DNA of 64,000 nt, from IMG/VR virus record IMGVR_UViG_3300025127_000020, positions 1 through 64,000 of that record; one strand, given 5' to 3'. Source of the stretch: a virus. Below are positions 46,901 through 55,558 of this stretch, one piece after another. Each line of letters opens with the position of its first letter. Position 1 is the first letter of the stretch. Below the pieces are notes generated by a model. The model searched no databases and was not told the origin of the DNA. It saw only the letters and a list, made by a program, of their open reading frames with translations. Both the position numbers and the translations under genes were made by a program.

Positions 46901-49900
46901 TAATAATTCTCTAGTTGGAATTAATGTAGATGTCCCAGTTTCAGGATCTATTACAATTTCGCCTGTGTTTGGATCTCTCATCGGTTTGGACGTTATTGTA
47001 AAAAAAGAGTTAAAATAGTCGTTTGCCTCTTGATTGAATTTGTCCCTAAATGATGAGAATGTAGAATCAACCGTTGTTCCCACCATCTCTGCAAAAGTTG
47101 GATCTGCGAATGAAACTAGTCCAGGAGTGGATTCGTTGATTGGACGACCCATAACTCTTTGGCAAAAAAGTTCTGGTGTCTCAAATGCTCCCGACAATGG
47201 AGGCGTGTTTAATGCCGCTTTAATCCTATCCGCTAACTGCTTTCGCCTGTTATTATTTCTTGCAATCTGATCTTCAACTTCAGATTCAGTTATGCCATTC
47301 TTTTCTGATAAAATTCTTCTCCTAAGTTCGTCATCTTCTAAGCATAAATTATTTGGATCTATAAATTGGTTTTGTGGTGCTAGTGCCTCAAAACAAATTG
47401 AAAAATCGATTGAGCCGCCGAGAGTAATAAAAAAGTTTTCTATTTCAGACTTTGTTCTTATTTTTAAGTTAGGATAAAATCTTTCTATGTAGTTCTGAAC
47501 TAACTGTAAAGTTTGATCCGTTGCTTCGCCATTTAAAAGTGTGCATAATTCATCAGAAGATAAAAATGTGGCTAGACCATCTACAAATGATTCTACTTCT
47601 TCAGGGTCAAAAGAACCGTCTCCACCTAGATTACTTATTGCTGATGATAATTCAAAAGGATCAATCTTTAGTGGACTGTCCAGATCATCATCTTTACAGC
47701 TAAGAATAGAGTCTATTGCACCTTTTAATAAGCCAGTTATCGTGTTCTTGATCATGAAAGCTAGGGTTTCACTAAGTGTCTTCATAAATTCAGCACCAAT
47801 GTCGTCGGTTGGAAAGTCATCAGGAACAAACATGGTTGGAACTTTTGGAAGTTCCTTTAAAAATTCAGACAAAACTTCAATGTCATTTGAAATCTGAGGG
47901 ACTTGTAAACAAGCCAGCGCATTTTGAAAAAGATGTGGAATAGAAATAGAATTTAAAGCATCGCTAAATACTTTTTCACTATTATCAATTGCCTTCTTTG
48001 TTTTAGGTAAAGAATTTTTTGTAGCCATTGAAGATTGAGTACAATTTTTTTCTTTTTTTCTTTTTTCATAAACATCTTTTTTTCTTGCAATGTTATCGAC
48101 ATAATTTTGCTCTTTTTTAAAATCCTCTATAGTTTTTACTGGTGGTCCGAGAGCCTCTGAATCACCTCCTGCATCAGACTCTGAAGAATTTGGAATAAAC
48201 TCAGGTGGGTCTTGTGTTACGAAAGATTGTATAAACTGAGATAAAGAATAAGAAGAATGTGAGTATTGATCTATTTTATGAATTATTTCTTGGACTCTAA
48301 CAGATTCTACTTCTTTTAATTTTTTAAATTTAACAAGACCTGTCTTAATCTCACGAAGCTCATTTTCATAAAAAATTGAAATATAGGATGCTTTGTAACC
48401 CTCTTTCCATCCTATAACAATTTGACCTTCTTCTCCTCCTCTTGCTGGCAAAGCTGCTAGCTTATCCAAATCCTCCTGCATAAATCCATTTTCGAGAAGA
48501 AGAATATCAAAAGAATTTTTATAATCAAGGAGAAGTTGAGATTCTTTTTTAACATCATAGACACGAACTTCGCCTTCATAGCTGTCTACCTGTGGCTTCA
48601 ATTTTAAAATTAGATTTGAAAATTCTTTAATATTATCTGAAAGAACTCTATAATCTACCTGTTCTTCCTCTGTCCTAAAATCATAATCTGATTCTGAATC
48701 TGGTAACGGCTCTACATATTTATGTTCTATTGTTACGAGAAACCTAGCTGTTGCTGATGTTTTAGGATCTACATAATGTTCTAAAACTTTTCCAAAAATT
48801 AATTTTTCAGTTAAGATTAAACTGTAAACAAAATCACTATCATGTTGTTTACCTTCTTCTTCAAAGATTTTACTTAAACCTTTATGCAAGACATCTTGAA
48901 GTGCCTCATTTCTAGAAGCGGATCCTTCTGCGCCCATTGCCCCCAGAGATTCAAAGTCGCTTGTCACAGACACTCTGTGTTCAGCCAATGATTTATCAAA
49001 CCAAGGCACATCAATCTCATATTCTGTCCAAGGTTTTTGTGGCAAACTCGCTTCATCATCTGCAATGTATCGGTCTATGACCACCTTATCATCGGTGAAA
49101 CTCATTTCGGCTGATTCGGGGATTCCCTCAAGAGCTTTTAAATCTGCACTTTTTATGTAAAAGAATTTTGATTTTTTATATAATTCACTATCTGGTAATG
49201 GTTCAATCTTAGACCACTCAAAAAAACCACCAGTTTTTTCTGTTCTAACAGCGACAACTGTGTTTTCAGGGACTTCAGTGAACTCTATGTAGTGACCTGC
49301 CGAAGGATAAATAACCTGCATTAGTGTGTCACTTGTCACCATGTGTGTTGATTCTAACAATGGAGGGTAAAGTTGTTTATCGCTTGGTGGAGGTGTTGCT
49401 TCTTCGAACTCTGTATCCCAAATAACAGTATATCTGAGCCACATGACACGCTTACCGCCAAGCCATCTAGGTTGCTTAAACGCTTCAGAACTAGGAGCAT
49501 CCTTTGCATAAATCTTGTTCATTTTGTCACACAACGGATAGAGAATGGTTGGAATTTCACTCCCATATTTAGTTATTGTGCAGCCTGCTGAACCTGAAGC
49601 CCAACCTTTTTTGTCCTTCCATTCAACGGTTGAATCTGCTACACTGTGACCATGAACATTAATTCCAAATCTCCCAGTGTCTTCACCAGAGCGTCCATCA
49701 ATGCCTTTACTATTTTCATAGTCTAATGTAGCGTTTGAGTTACCATCTCTCCAGACTGTTACTATTCCCTGTTGTGTTATTGCTGGCTTGCCTCTATGTA
49801 ATCCTGTTGCATAGGCTTTCCACTGACCGTTTTGTAAAATCGCTGTGCCTGCTCGACCCTCTTTCTTCCACACGGCACCACGAGTAACTACGCCACCTTG

Positions 49901-50161
49901 AGGCTCTGTTGTTACTGAAAATTCTTCTACGACCCATTCTCCATCTACTCTATAAATAGCATAAAGAACGTCGTCCCAATTTCTCCAGTTTCTCAGTGAG
50001 TTTCGAAGTGATAAAAGATTGATATCATAATCACCACGATCCATCCATTCAAAACCTTTTTTGTCGTAGGTGTTCATTGCACGAGAAGCTAATTCATAAG
50101 CCTCTGGTCCAGTGTGGTGAATGTGTCTTACGCCTAGTCTACGTCCTAATGCTTCGCCCAT
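43985..50161 (-). CDS. Giant baseplate-region protein (2058 aa) with N-terminal YkuD-like cell-wall domain
   Basis: 2058 aa, ATG with AAGG upstream. Residues 60-210 look like a cell-wall enzyme of the L,D-transpeptidase/YkuD type found in phage lysins: GINVHGHS with His170 and His172, then WASGSAGCTI with Ser191 and Cys194, in the HxH...SxGC order. The remaining 1800 residues are a large mixed structural region with helical stretches (1150-1260, 1760-1830) and an Asp/Glu-rich end (SQESNSDNDE). Lying between the spike-like gene and gp25, it is probably a baseplate component carrying a peptidoglycan-acting domain. The enzyme call is from motifs alone. Confidence 0.6.
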   Translation of the reverse strand: MGEALGRRLGVRHIHHTGPEAYELASRAMNTYDKKGFEWMDRGDYDINLLSLRNSLRNWRNWDDVLYAIYRVDGEWVVEEFSVTTEPQGGVVTRGAVWKKEGRAGTAILQNGQWKAYATGLHRGKPAITQQGIVTVWRDGNSNATLDYENSKGIDGRSGEDTGRFGINVHGHSVADSTVEWKDKKGWASGSAGCTITKYGSEIPTILYPLCDKMNKIYAKDAPSSEAFKQPRWLGGKRVMWLRYTVIWDTEFEEATPPPSDKQLYPPLLESTHMVTSDTLMQVIYPSAGHYIEFTEVPENTVVAVRTEKTGGFFEWSKIEPLPDSELYKKSKFFYIKSADLKALEGIPESAEMSFTDDKVVIDRYIADDEASLPQKPWTEYEIDVPWFDKSLAEHRVSVTSDFESLGAMGAEGSASRNEALQDVLHKGLSKIFEEEGKQHDSDFVYSLILTEKLIFGKVLEHYVDPKTSATARFLVTIEHKYVEPLPDSESDYDFRTEEEQVDYRVLSDNIKEFSNLILKLKPQVDSYEGEVRVYDVKKESQLLLDYKNSFDILLLENGFMQEDLDKLAALPARGGEEGQIVIGWKEGYKASYISIFYENELREIKTGLVKFKKLKEVESVRVQEIIHKIDQYSHSSYSLSQFIQSFVTQDPPEFIPNSSESDAGGDSEALGPPVKTIEDFKKEQNYVDNIARKKDVYEKRKKEKNCTQSSMATKNSLPKTKKAIDNSEKVFSDALNSISIPHLFQNALACLQVPQISNDIEVLSEFLKELPKVPTMFVPDDFPTDDIGAEFMKTLSETLAFMIKNTITGLLKGAIDSILSCKDDDLDSPLKIDPFELSSAISNLGGDGSFDPEEVESFVDGLATFLSSDELCTLLNGEATDQTLQLVQNYIERFYPNLKIRTKSEIENFFITLGGSIDFSICFEALAPQNQFIDPNNLCLEDDELRRRILSEKNGITESEVEDQIARNNNRRKQLADRIKAALNTPPLSGAFETPELFCQRVMGRPINESTPGLVSFADPTFAEMVGTTVDSTFSSFRDKFNQEANDYFNSFFTITSKPMRDPNTGEIVIDPETGTSTLIPTRELLPSLSEFYSNPSFDIEHEIESFKIPIEENYELQGELERFVERSNAVERETDKWIVAIEILFNYFQINEETDFIGLSAALRRWQQNMEQNVEDLNERRNVLIRQKRTMIETENTEDVERIEKEIEAVDIILAERWLFRVEDLVEYQKRLKEYRQRQFQIDAVQGSSAEILNYSPSRELKLRTFSAGFSYDYEISVDSGVFLDPTTGTFPPQVYRREKRLSPEELSFVSSRVPPGDRRPFTLFESIIRRGLGPFQLTQEDYEVIDYELIYKSLKVKFIEEITKKLNTSPYFKNVKANKKAIELIELVTKATSPECDNHVLRLKTLIDEIKKNFSEEFCVDADSLEGKPSKTPFETELMRACIRLTIRHYILEGLLRSIISNSVFATSELEEAVIFDFTFDLMKSEMQRYGSYYDDFLNEVGEYLLDPDLLEPPSPEGVMIELFESEFKEIKLAFEIAIMKPKGLTQTVKDFFINKILLDTEEVINRQNIGNDTFENHYHKDLVVQRAVRFHFGDMTSFDENLSPRNNVFYEHEDSESLEERVRDYAQELIGLGVSKQEIRDSIQSYYVVCLVDMAYPYYRDGLESFNPDFGFVNNPRPARPSAEKAFLTPDKRRIVIPLFETKRKPYTMVFSESPTHRSTADDLRQEERHLEARYQELYRARDRIWDNPRNHYHHDMTEPLLPNRQAAYDAIVTEIDTLLVRLNEIRNLIGGFSQEEIPMQEITDFEGVSLSFKNNTNEYALQELKLSAEVSVLLDYIFPLEIYKSSFIIYEMSTLSLISEVRNALLVSRDELNILFYTITPEADDWKKIAKPMQENSSEDILAAYQFNFGLQLGSCKSDLAWNFGLDVDWGNAFKGLSLGAAAKAASDAALQVFKDYVEKNDPNIKLAVYLSKLQRLACIDVSPTENSLGLSIANPLLYGPNPLNAAYNALGLGNLNKKGSKEQPNVEGLERRDICEELAERDSQESNSDNDE

Positions 50162-50164
50162 TTA

Positions 50165-51079
50165 TTAATTTACCTTATTATAGCGACTTAGAATATAGAA
50201 ATCGCCAGTCACTTTTAAATAGTTATTACCCCAAGAATCAATGTTACTTCGATTTAGACGTAAAGATGGTTTAGATTTTTGCATTAATCTAAGATTGTAA
50301 AAAGGAACTGTCAACTGTAGGGTTGGAGATTTTTCTGTAGGATATCCAGGCTTTGTGCTAATATGCCAATGGTCTTTAAGTTCTGCATTAATTTTGTGCT
50401 GAGATTGTAAAATTCCCTCCACAACACCATTTAATTTTTGAACAAGGTGTGCAAGTTTGTTGAATGCTTCTACAACATTATCACCTCGAACCATTGGCTG
50501 TAAATCACTTGTGTCATTTCCAGCAATAAGATGAATTCCGTCAACAGTCGCCTCAAGGTCACCACCTTGAGAGTTCTTCTTATCAGTTCTTGTGATTAAT
50601 CTTATTTCTTCTCTGCCTATTATCCTGACACTATCTGCTTTAATGCCTACTGCGGATTTTGCTATAGACTCAGAAATTCCCTCTGTGTTAAGTCCAAAAT
50701 TTTTATCTACGTCAGTCTTTTGACTTATGTAGATTCTTGCTGCGTCTGTTGCAAAGTTTGGATCAACATAAGTGTCTTTCTTTACGAAATAACTCGATCG
50801 ACCCACGACCAAATCCATCATTGATGCCTGATGATCTCCTGAGCCTCCATAGCCTGTAGTTCTATCTCCTGGTCTGTCTCTACCCATTACAATGTAGTTA
50901 TTGTTTTTACCAGCATAAATTTTTTCACACCCAGCTTTTACAAATTCTGGAATAGCTTCCATAAGTTCATCGCAAAAAATACCCCTTCTCTCAATTCCAT
51001 CATGAGATTCGGAAATGTGCTCTTGTTGTGATTTAGATAAGTTTTCTTCTTGAATTGCGTTCTTGGTTGTAGCTTTCAT
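50165..51079 (-). CDS. Baseplate spike-like structural protein
   Basis: 304 aa, ATG with GGGAGGTGG upstream, overlapping the stop of the M15 gene. Residues 150-200 (VGIKADSVRIIGREEIRLIT, then DGIHLIAGND) resemble the beta-helix strands of gp5/VgrG-type spikes. The C-terminal region is NYLKVTGDFYILSRYNKVN. Adjacent to the M15 hub-like gene, it could supply the central spike part that T4 has in the gp5 C-terminus. This is an inference. Confidence 0.5.
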   Translation of the reverse strand: MKATTKNAIQEENLSKSQQEHISESHDGIERRGIFCDELMEAIPEFVKAGCEKIYAGKNNNYIVMGRDRPGDRTTGYGGSGDHQASMMDLVVGRSSYFVKKDTYVDPNFATDAARIYISQKTDVDKNFGLNTEGISESIAKSAVGIKADSVRIIGREEIRLITRTDKKNSQGGDLEATVDGIHLIAGNDTSDLQPMVRGDNVVEAFNKLAHLVQKLNGVVEGILQSQHKINAELKDHWHISTKPGYPTEKSPTLQLTVPFYNLRLMQKSKPSLRLNRSNIDSWGNNYLKVTGDFYILSRYNKVN

Positions 51080-52638
51080 TAATAAAATCCACCTCCCTTA
51101 AATTTAGCATTCTTGCCTGTTTCATAAGTCGGCTTTCCTTTCAGTTTAGATAATTCAAAAACCTCCTTCAAAAAATCTTCCCATCGTGTGCCTATTTCAA
51201 TTCCAAGTGTTTTGCGACCATCAAAATGCCAATATTCGCCACCCATTCCTGGCTTTCCTGTTGTCCACCAAGTTGATCTCGATCTTATTGGATCATATTT
51301 CATTACATCTTTCATTATCTCAGTCAAATTGACAAATGTTCCTTTGTAATTTTTTTTTATTTTTTGAGGCTTATTCCAAGCTGGAATTATTAATTTCTTT
51401 ATTGTTATTTCTTGAGGCTTATAAACTTTTCCTTCATATTCAAAGGTTGCTTGAGGGGTGTCAGTTCTTGCCCAAACAAGATATGGTCCTCTGTTTCCTG
51501 TGTTGGATAATAACTCTACATAATTTTCTCTTTTCTTGAGATTCCAGTGGCTCATTCCATTATTATTTAAATCAATTGCAGTGCCTGTGTAGTGAAAAGA
51601 TGTTAAAATTTGTGCTGAACTTTTAGGCTTTGATCCTAAACCACGACCTGAACCAGATGAGTGAAAAGTACAACCAAGTGCATTTAAAATTTCTTTCACT
51701 TTTGCATGCCTGTCTGCCAAATCACTCCTAACAGAATCTTTACCTCCTGGAGGGAATTTCGATGACGCACCTGGAGTTCTTGGAAAGTCAACTGGTGCCT
51801 TTACAATTTTGTGCTTTGGGTTTGACTTTACTTCCTTTTTATCTTCTTCTTTATTTTCTTTAATTCTCTGTTTTGACGCTGGTTGTGCTGTTTCTTTTTT
51901 AGGAGGCTTTTTAAAAGCACTTTTAGCTTCGCCTTTTGTTGAAGACTTAAGTGCAGATTGTTTTGTTCTATTTTCAACTGGTCCAAGGTAGATGTAAGAG
52001 TCTCCCTGAGCAACTCTAACTCTAACCTTTTCACCAACTGTTGGCTCTGGTGTGTCTTCTTTTTCTGAAACAAACGTTCTATGTAAATAAATTAATCCCC
52101 TTTGGTAAATCGCTTCTTCTTCATTAAAAGGAGCAAATTGTGGTTCTTCAAGCATTGCATCAAGTTCTGGAATTCTTATTTTATAAGTTTTAAGTCTATT
52201 GACCTGTGGGTTGTCAGATTTTTTATCAACATAAGAGTTTGTGTGATCTGAATATTCCTTACTTAGGGAAGAAATCTTAGCTAAAACAATTCCAATGTAG
52301 TCACCCTCTTTTACAGCGGCTGAACCAAATGTTTGAACTACTGTTTTTCGAAGTGCTTCAACTGAAGTTTCATTTTTAGTGTCTAAAGATTCTTGAACTG
52401 GAACAGGAGATGAAGGTGGTCTATTTAATATTCCTACTGGATTTTTTGGCTTTTCTTTAGATGCTTTATTTACATTAACTCTATTATTAACTTCTTTTGT
52501 AGATTTTCTGTTTTTTCTACTCGCAATCTTACCATCTTTTGTTGCAACAACTTGAGATTGAGTTGGTCTTTTAGCTGCTGATTCTTTATCTACATTATCT
52601 TCTTTTCTCGTAGTTACTTTTCCGCATGATTCACTCAT
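51079..52638 (-). CDS. Hub-like protein with M15-type zinc peptidase domain
   Basis: 519 aa, ATG at 52638 overlapping the upstream gene. Residues 1-100 and 225-280 are Lys/Ser/Pro-rich and look flexible. Residues 195-222 (EPTVGEKVRVRVAQGDSYIY) could be an OB-type strand set. Residues 305-480 are a peptidase of the M15 D-Ala-D-Ala/endopeptidase class: SFHYTGTAIDL with zinc ligands His349 and Asp356, and GGEYWHFDG with catalytic Glu468 and zinc ligand His471. It would cut the peptide stems of peptidoglycan, taking the place of the lysozyme domain in T4 gp5. No separate endolysin is seen in this window, so it could also serve in lysis. Confidence 0.75.
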   Translation of the reverse strand: MSESCGKVTTRKEDNVDKESAAKRPTQSQVVATKDGKIASRKNRKSTKEVNNRVNVNKASKEKPKNPVGILNRPPSSPVPVQESLDTKNETSVEALRKTVVQTFGSAAVKEGDYIGIVLAKISSLSKEYSDHTNSYVDKKSDNPQVNRLKTYKIRIPELDAMLEEPQFAPFNEEEAIYQRGLIYLHRTFVSEKEDTPEPTVGEKVRVRVAQGDSYIYLGPVENRTKQSALKSSTKGEAKSAFKKPPKKETAQPASKQRIKENKEEDKKEVKSNPKHKIVKAPVDFPRTPGASSKFPPGGKDSVRSDLADRHAKVKEILNALGCTFHSSGSGRGLGSKPKSSAQILTSFHYTGTAIDLNNNGMSHWNLKKRENYVELLSNTGNRGPYLVWARTDTPQATFEYEGKVYKPQEITIKKLIIPAWNKPQKIKKNYKGTFVNLTEIMKDVMKYDPIRSRSTWWTTGKPGMGGEYWHFDGRKTLGIEIGTRWEDFLKEVFELSKLKGKPTYETGKNAKFKGGGFY

Positions 52639-52948
52639 CTTCTTCTTTCGCCTCTGCGCTTAAGAGATCATAAATTTCCTCCTTCTCTATTGAAGACAAG
52701 CCATCGGATTTTGATTCTTTCTTTTGAATTAGTGCTGCGAGTTTGACCATTTGTTCATTTGATCTTTGCAGTGTTTCAACATATTTTGAAGCAATCATGC
52801 CGCACTGTTGAATGGTTGAGAGACCGTTTTGCTTATTCATTTCCTGAACAAGTTCAGTCAATAGGTGAGATGTAATTGCTCTGTCTGAGCGAATGTTATC
52901 TATTGCTTCTCCAATAAAATCCTCAAGGTTCTGATTCTTTTTTGTCAT
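52631..52948 (-). CDS. Small helical protein downstream of the late sigma factor
   Basis: 105 aa from the ATG at 52948, which has GAGGAA upstream; an in-frame start five codons earlier is less likely. It overlaps the end of the sigma gene. Predicted all-helical, with ASKYVETLQRSNEQMVKLAA in the middle and an acidic C-terminus (SAEAKEEDE). Tight coupling to the sigma factor suggests a transcription or assembly partner, but no family is recognised. Confidence 0.55.
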   Translation of the reverse strand: MTKKNQNLEDFIGEAIDNIRSDRAITSHLLTELVQEMNKQNGLSTIQQCGMIASKYVETLQRSNEQMVKLAALIQKKESKSDGLSSIEKEEIYDLLSAEAKEEDE

Positions 52949-53678
52949 TATGTCTTTCCTCAATGTGGGTTACTTTGCCCTCATTCCAATCAGACTTGAA
53001 AGAACGATACTTTACTCGAAGTTTATTTAAGTTATTTACAACCTGCTTCGTATTGAGTCCTGTAAGTTCTCTCAGGTAAAGGTAAATAGCTTTCTTATTA
53101 AAAATTTCAATGTCGTCAGGCTGCTCCATTAGAATCTTGACTGCTTTATAAACCCTCTCTTCTGTAGGCTTCATGGGCATCTCACCCCACTTTTCAATCT
53201 CAGACCATAGTGCTTGCCAAAACTGTTTTTGTTCTAACTTTTCTTCGTAGGGATTGTAAGTTGATAAATATCTCTCTTCTATGGTTCTTGGGATGTAGTC
53301 ATATTGAATTTCTCTTTGTCTTTGTAAAGAATGTTTTTTAACTTTATGAATAAACCAATTTTTTGTAATGACTGAAAAATAAGAAAAAGCCTTTGATCCC
53401 TTGGATGGGTCGAATTTTTCAAGAATTGTTGTAAGCCAAATTTTACATTCATCTCGCAATTCATCAATGTTTGGAAGTGTTGTAAACTTATAAGTGAAGA
53501 CAATCTTATCAACCATCTCGTTCATTGCTGGCTGAATTAAGCCTCTGTAGAGTTCTTCTCTTTTCTTTCTGTCCCTAGTTGAACAATAATCAATTATTGC
53601 CTGTTCATGGACCTCAGTGAAATAAAGTCTCTTAGTTCTCTTACGTCGCTTTCTCTTAATCTTCTTCTGCTCTGTCAT
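52923..53678 (-). CDS. Late-transcription sigma factor, T4 gp55-like
   Basis: 251 aa. A basic N-terminus (KKIKRKRRKRTKR) is followed by region-2-type helices: LRDECKIWLTTILEKFDPSK then GSKAFSYFSVITKNWFIHKV (94-133), the core-binding and -10-recognition element of gp55 and related small sigma factors. The C-terminal part (150-235) contains a helix-turn-helix-like NKKAIYLYLRELTGLNTKQV. It redirects host RNA polymerase to late virion genes. It is longer than T4 gp55 (185 aa). The recurring CTATTTAT motif upstream of virion genes is the probable target. Confidence 0.85.
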   Translation of the reverse strand: MTEQKKIKRKRRKRTKRLYFTEVHEQAIIDYCSTRDRKKREELYRGLIQPAMNEMVDKIVFTYKFTTLPNIDELRDECKIWLTTILEKFDPSKGSKAFSYFSVITKNWFIHKVKKHSLQRQREIQYDYIPRTIEERYLSTYNPYEEKLEQKQFWQALWSEIEKWGEMPMKPTEERVYKAVKILMEQPDDIEIFNKKAIYLYLRELTGLNTKQVVNNLNKLRVKYRSFKSDWNEGKVTHIEERHNDKKESEP

Positions 53679-53949
53679 CTTTTTCAGCTACCACTCTGTT
53701 TTGAAATTCTTCTGACCATTGATGAAACTCTTTTATAATTGATAATAGTTCTTTTAACCTTGGCTCACCATAGTAAAGATCCATTTTATAAGTCTCTTCC
53801 ATAAATTGATGGAACGAAGAGAATCTTTCATTAATCTCTAATGAATTGTTTTCAATTATTTGAAGAATTTTATTTATATACCAAACTAAAATACCAATAA
53901 CAATTATAGAAATTGGAAAAAGAAGATAAATTATAATAGCCTCAATCAT
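53656..53949 (-). CDS. Small single-pass membrane protein
   Basis: 97 aa, ATG overlapping its neighbour. Residues 1-28 are a transmembrane segment (MIEAIIIYLLFPISIIVIGI and onward). Residues 30-97 are a charged cytoplasmic or periplasmic helix (LKELLSIIKEFHQWSEEFQN). Translationally linked to the sigma gene. Function unknown. Confidence 0.55.
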   Translation of the reverse strand: MIEAIIIYLLFPISIIVIGILVWYINKILQIIENNSLEINERFSSFHQFMEETYKMDLYYGEPRLKELLSIIKEFHQWSEEFQNRVVAEKDDRAEED

Positions 53950-54196
53950 CTAATTCCCTTTTTGATTCTTCTTTGTGTTGGTCTAAAATTTGCTTAGAAT
54001 CTTTTATAAAATCATTCACTCTTTGTGCTGCACCTGTCTTCTCATTTGTTTTAGCGTTAAATGAAATTTTATCATAAACTCTTTTTAAACACTCTACAGA
54101 ACCACAGACTTCACACTTAGATAAAGTCTCTGACATTCCATGAAAAGTTTGAAATGTTTCATTACATTCTGAACATTTATAGGTGTAGCGAGGCAC
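53942..54196 (-). CDS. FmdB-type zinc-ribbon protein
   Basis: 84 aa, GTG start overlapping the stop of the upstream gene. PRYTYKCSECNETFQTFHGM with CSEC (8-11) and CEVC (28-31) is the FmdB/CxxC-CxxC putative regulatory zinc ribbon. The rest is a charged tail. Sits in the sigma-factor operon; may bind nucleic acid or protein. Confidence 0.7.
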   Translation of the reverse strand: MPRYTYKCSECNETFQTFHGMSETLSKCEVCGSVECLKRVYDKISFNAKTNEKTGAAQRVNDFIKDSKQILDQHKEESKRELDD

Positions 54197-54402
54197 TATT
54201 TATTCTCTTCTAAAATCTCTTCAATGGTAAAGGTTGGGGGGTTTGTGACTACCAGTTCTCCGTTTTTTGTTCCCCAGCGCTTAGTCGTCTCATCTTTAGT
54301 AAAATCCATTGACTTTAAAACTGGAACTATGTCTGTTTGTTCCAACAAACTTTTTTGAAGTGCCATCATAATAGCGCTCAATGCTTGATCACTCAGTTTC
54401 AT
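54196..54402 (-). CDS. Small helical protein in sigma-factor operon
   Basis: 68 aa from the ATG at 54402, chosen because AGGAG lies six bases upstream; the in-frame start seven codons earlier overlaps the glycosyltransferase further. The N-terminal helix KLSDQALSAIMMALQKSLLE is followed by DIVPVLKSMDF and an acidic end. No family name is known to me; size and place near the gp55-like gene would allow a gp33-type co-activator, which is only a possibility. Confidence 0.5.
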   Translation of the reverse strand: MKLSDQALSAIMMALQKSLLEQTDIVPVLKSMDFTKDETTKRWGTKNGELVVTNPPTFTIEEILEENK

Positions 54403-55558
54403 TTTCTTCTCCTGTTGTTTCATTTAATTGTAGAACTTTATCTACTACATTATTATAACTCATATTTATTTTTTGTTCAGTAAAATTTTCTTTTATAAAG
54501 TTTTGATGCTTTTTGGCAATCCCTTTAAATTTTGAATAATTGTTGTAAACTTCTCTCATCTTTTCTCTAACAGAAGAAGTTTTTGAAAAGCACCATTTAG
54601 TCTCTTTATTAAGAACTCCTTCCCAAACTTGATAGTCTTTTAATTCTTCTACTTCGTAATTTACATTTAAAATAAAGTTTTCAGCATAGTCTTCTATTCC
54701 TCCCCAAACAGGAGCTATAATCGGAACTGCATGTTGTGCTGCTTCAAAAACTGGTAGACCAAAACCTTCACCATGAGTTGTAGTGATATAACAAGAAACT
54801 TTTTTATTATTATAAAGAGATGACATTTGCTGATCTGTAAGTGAGCCATGGAGCAAGTGAACTTTGCACTTTCTATCCTGCGGAAACTCTCTTAAGATCG
54901 CTTGTAATCTTTTTGTAACATGTTCCTTATCAATTTGACTACTTCCTTTTATGTTTAGTTTTAAAATTAAACCAACTTCTTCACTTTGAAATTCTTCAAT
55001 AAATGATGTTATTGTTTGTTCTACATTCTTTCTTGGATTCCATTGAGCTACCGTTAGAAAATTAAATTCTGTAGAAAAGTCAAAGTTTGTCTTTTTGGGT
55101 GCAATGTTTCTTGACGGAAAACTTATAACCTCGATTAGATCAGAAACTTCCTCTGTGAAAGAATTCTTTGAATGCTCAGAAGGAACTAGAACCTTATCCA
55201 TAGACTTACAAGCTGCAATCCACTCGCTGGGTGCCTTAGTCGTTTCTACGCCAGCACAAACGCCGATGTTTCGCTCACAAAGGTTTTGCCATTCAACGGG
55301 AAGCTGAACCTGAACTGATGCTGCGAAATCACGAACTCCTGCCTGAATTTCACTTGCCGTTTTAATAATAGTTTGATCTATCCAGCTTCTTTCTTCTGTG
55401 TCTTCGGAAATCCATCCAGAACTTCCCCAACCAACATTCAACAAGTAGATTTCATTTCTTTCATCTGAACGTAAAGCCCTTAAAACAGTTCTACAATGCT
55501 CACCGTAGCCAGACCTCGACAATGCTGGACCTCTTACCAAAATCTTTCTTTTGCTCAT
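54389..55558 (-). CDS. Glycosyltransferase, GT4-like
   Basis: 389 aa, ATG overlapping the next gene upstream by 4 bp, weak binding site. The N-terminal Rossmann part has VRGPALSRSGYGEHCRTVLR. The C-terminal part has FLTVAQWNPRKNVEQTI (nucleotide-sugar side), HGSLTDQQMSSLYN and HGEGFGLPVFEAAQHAVPII with the GT4 E-x7-E-type motif. It transfers a sugar from an activated donor. Paired with a second GT4 gene, so it may modify virion proteins, DNA bases or host envelope sugars; the acceptor cannot be read from sequence. Confidence 0.8.
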   Translation of the reverse strand: MSKRKILVRGPALSRSGYGEHCRTVLRALRSDERNEIYLLNVGWGSSGWISEDTEERSWIDQTIIKTASEIQAGVRDFAASVQVQLPVEWQNLCERNIGVCAGVETTKAPSEWIAACKSMDKVLVPSEHSKNSFTEEVSDLIEVISFPSRNIAPKKTNFDFSTEFNFLTVAQWNPRKNVEQTITSFIEEFQSEEVGLILKLNIKGSSQIDKEHVTKRLQAILREFPQDRKCKVHLLHGSLTDQQMSSLYNNKKVSCYITTTHGEGFGLPVFEAAQHAVPIIAPVWGGIEDYAENFILNVNYEVEELKDYQVWEGVLNKETKWCFSKTSSVREKMREVYNNYSKFKGIAKKHQNFIKENFTEQKINMSYNNVVDKVLQLNETTGEENETE

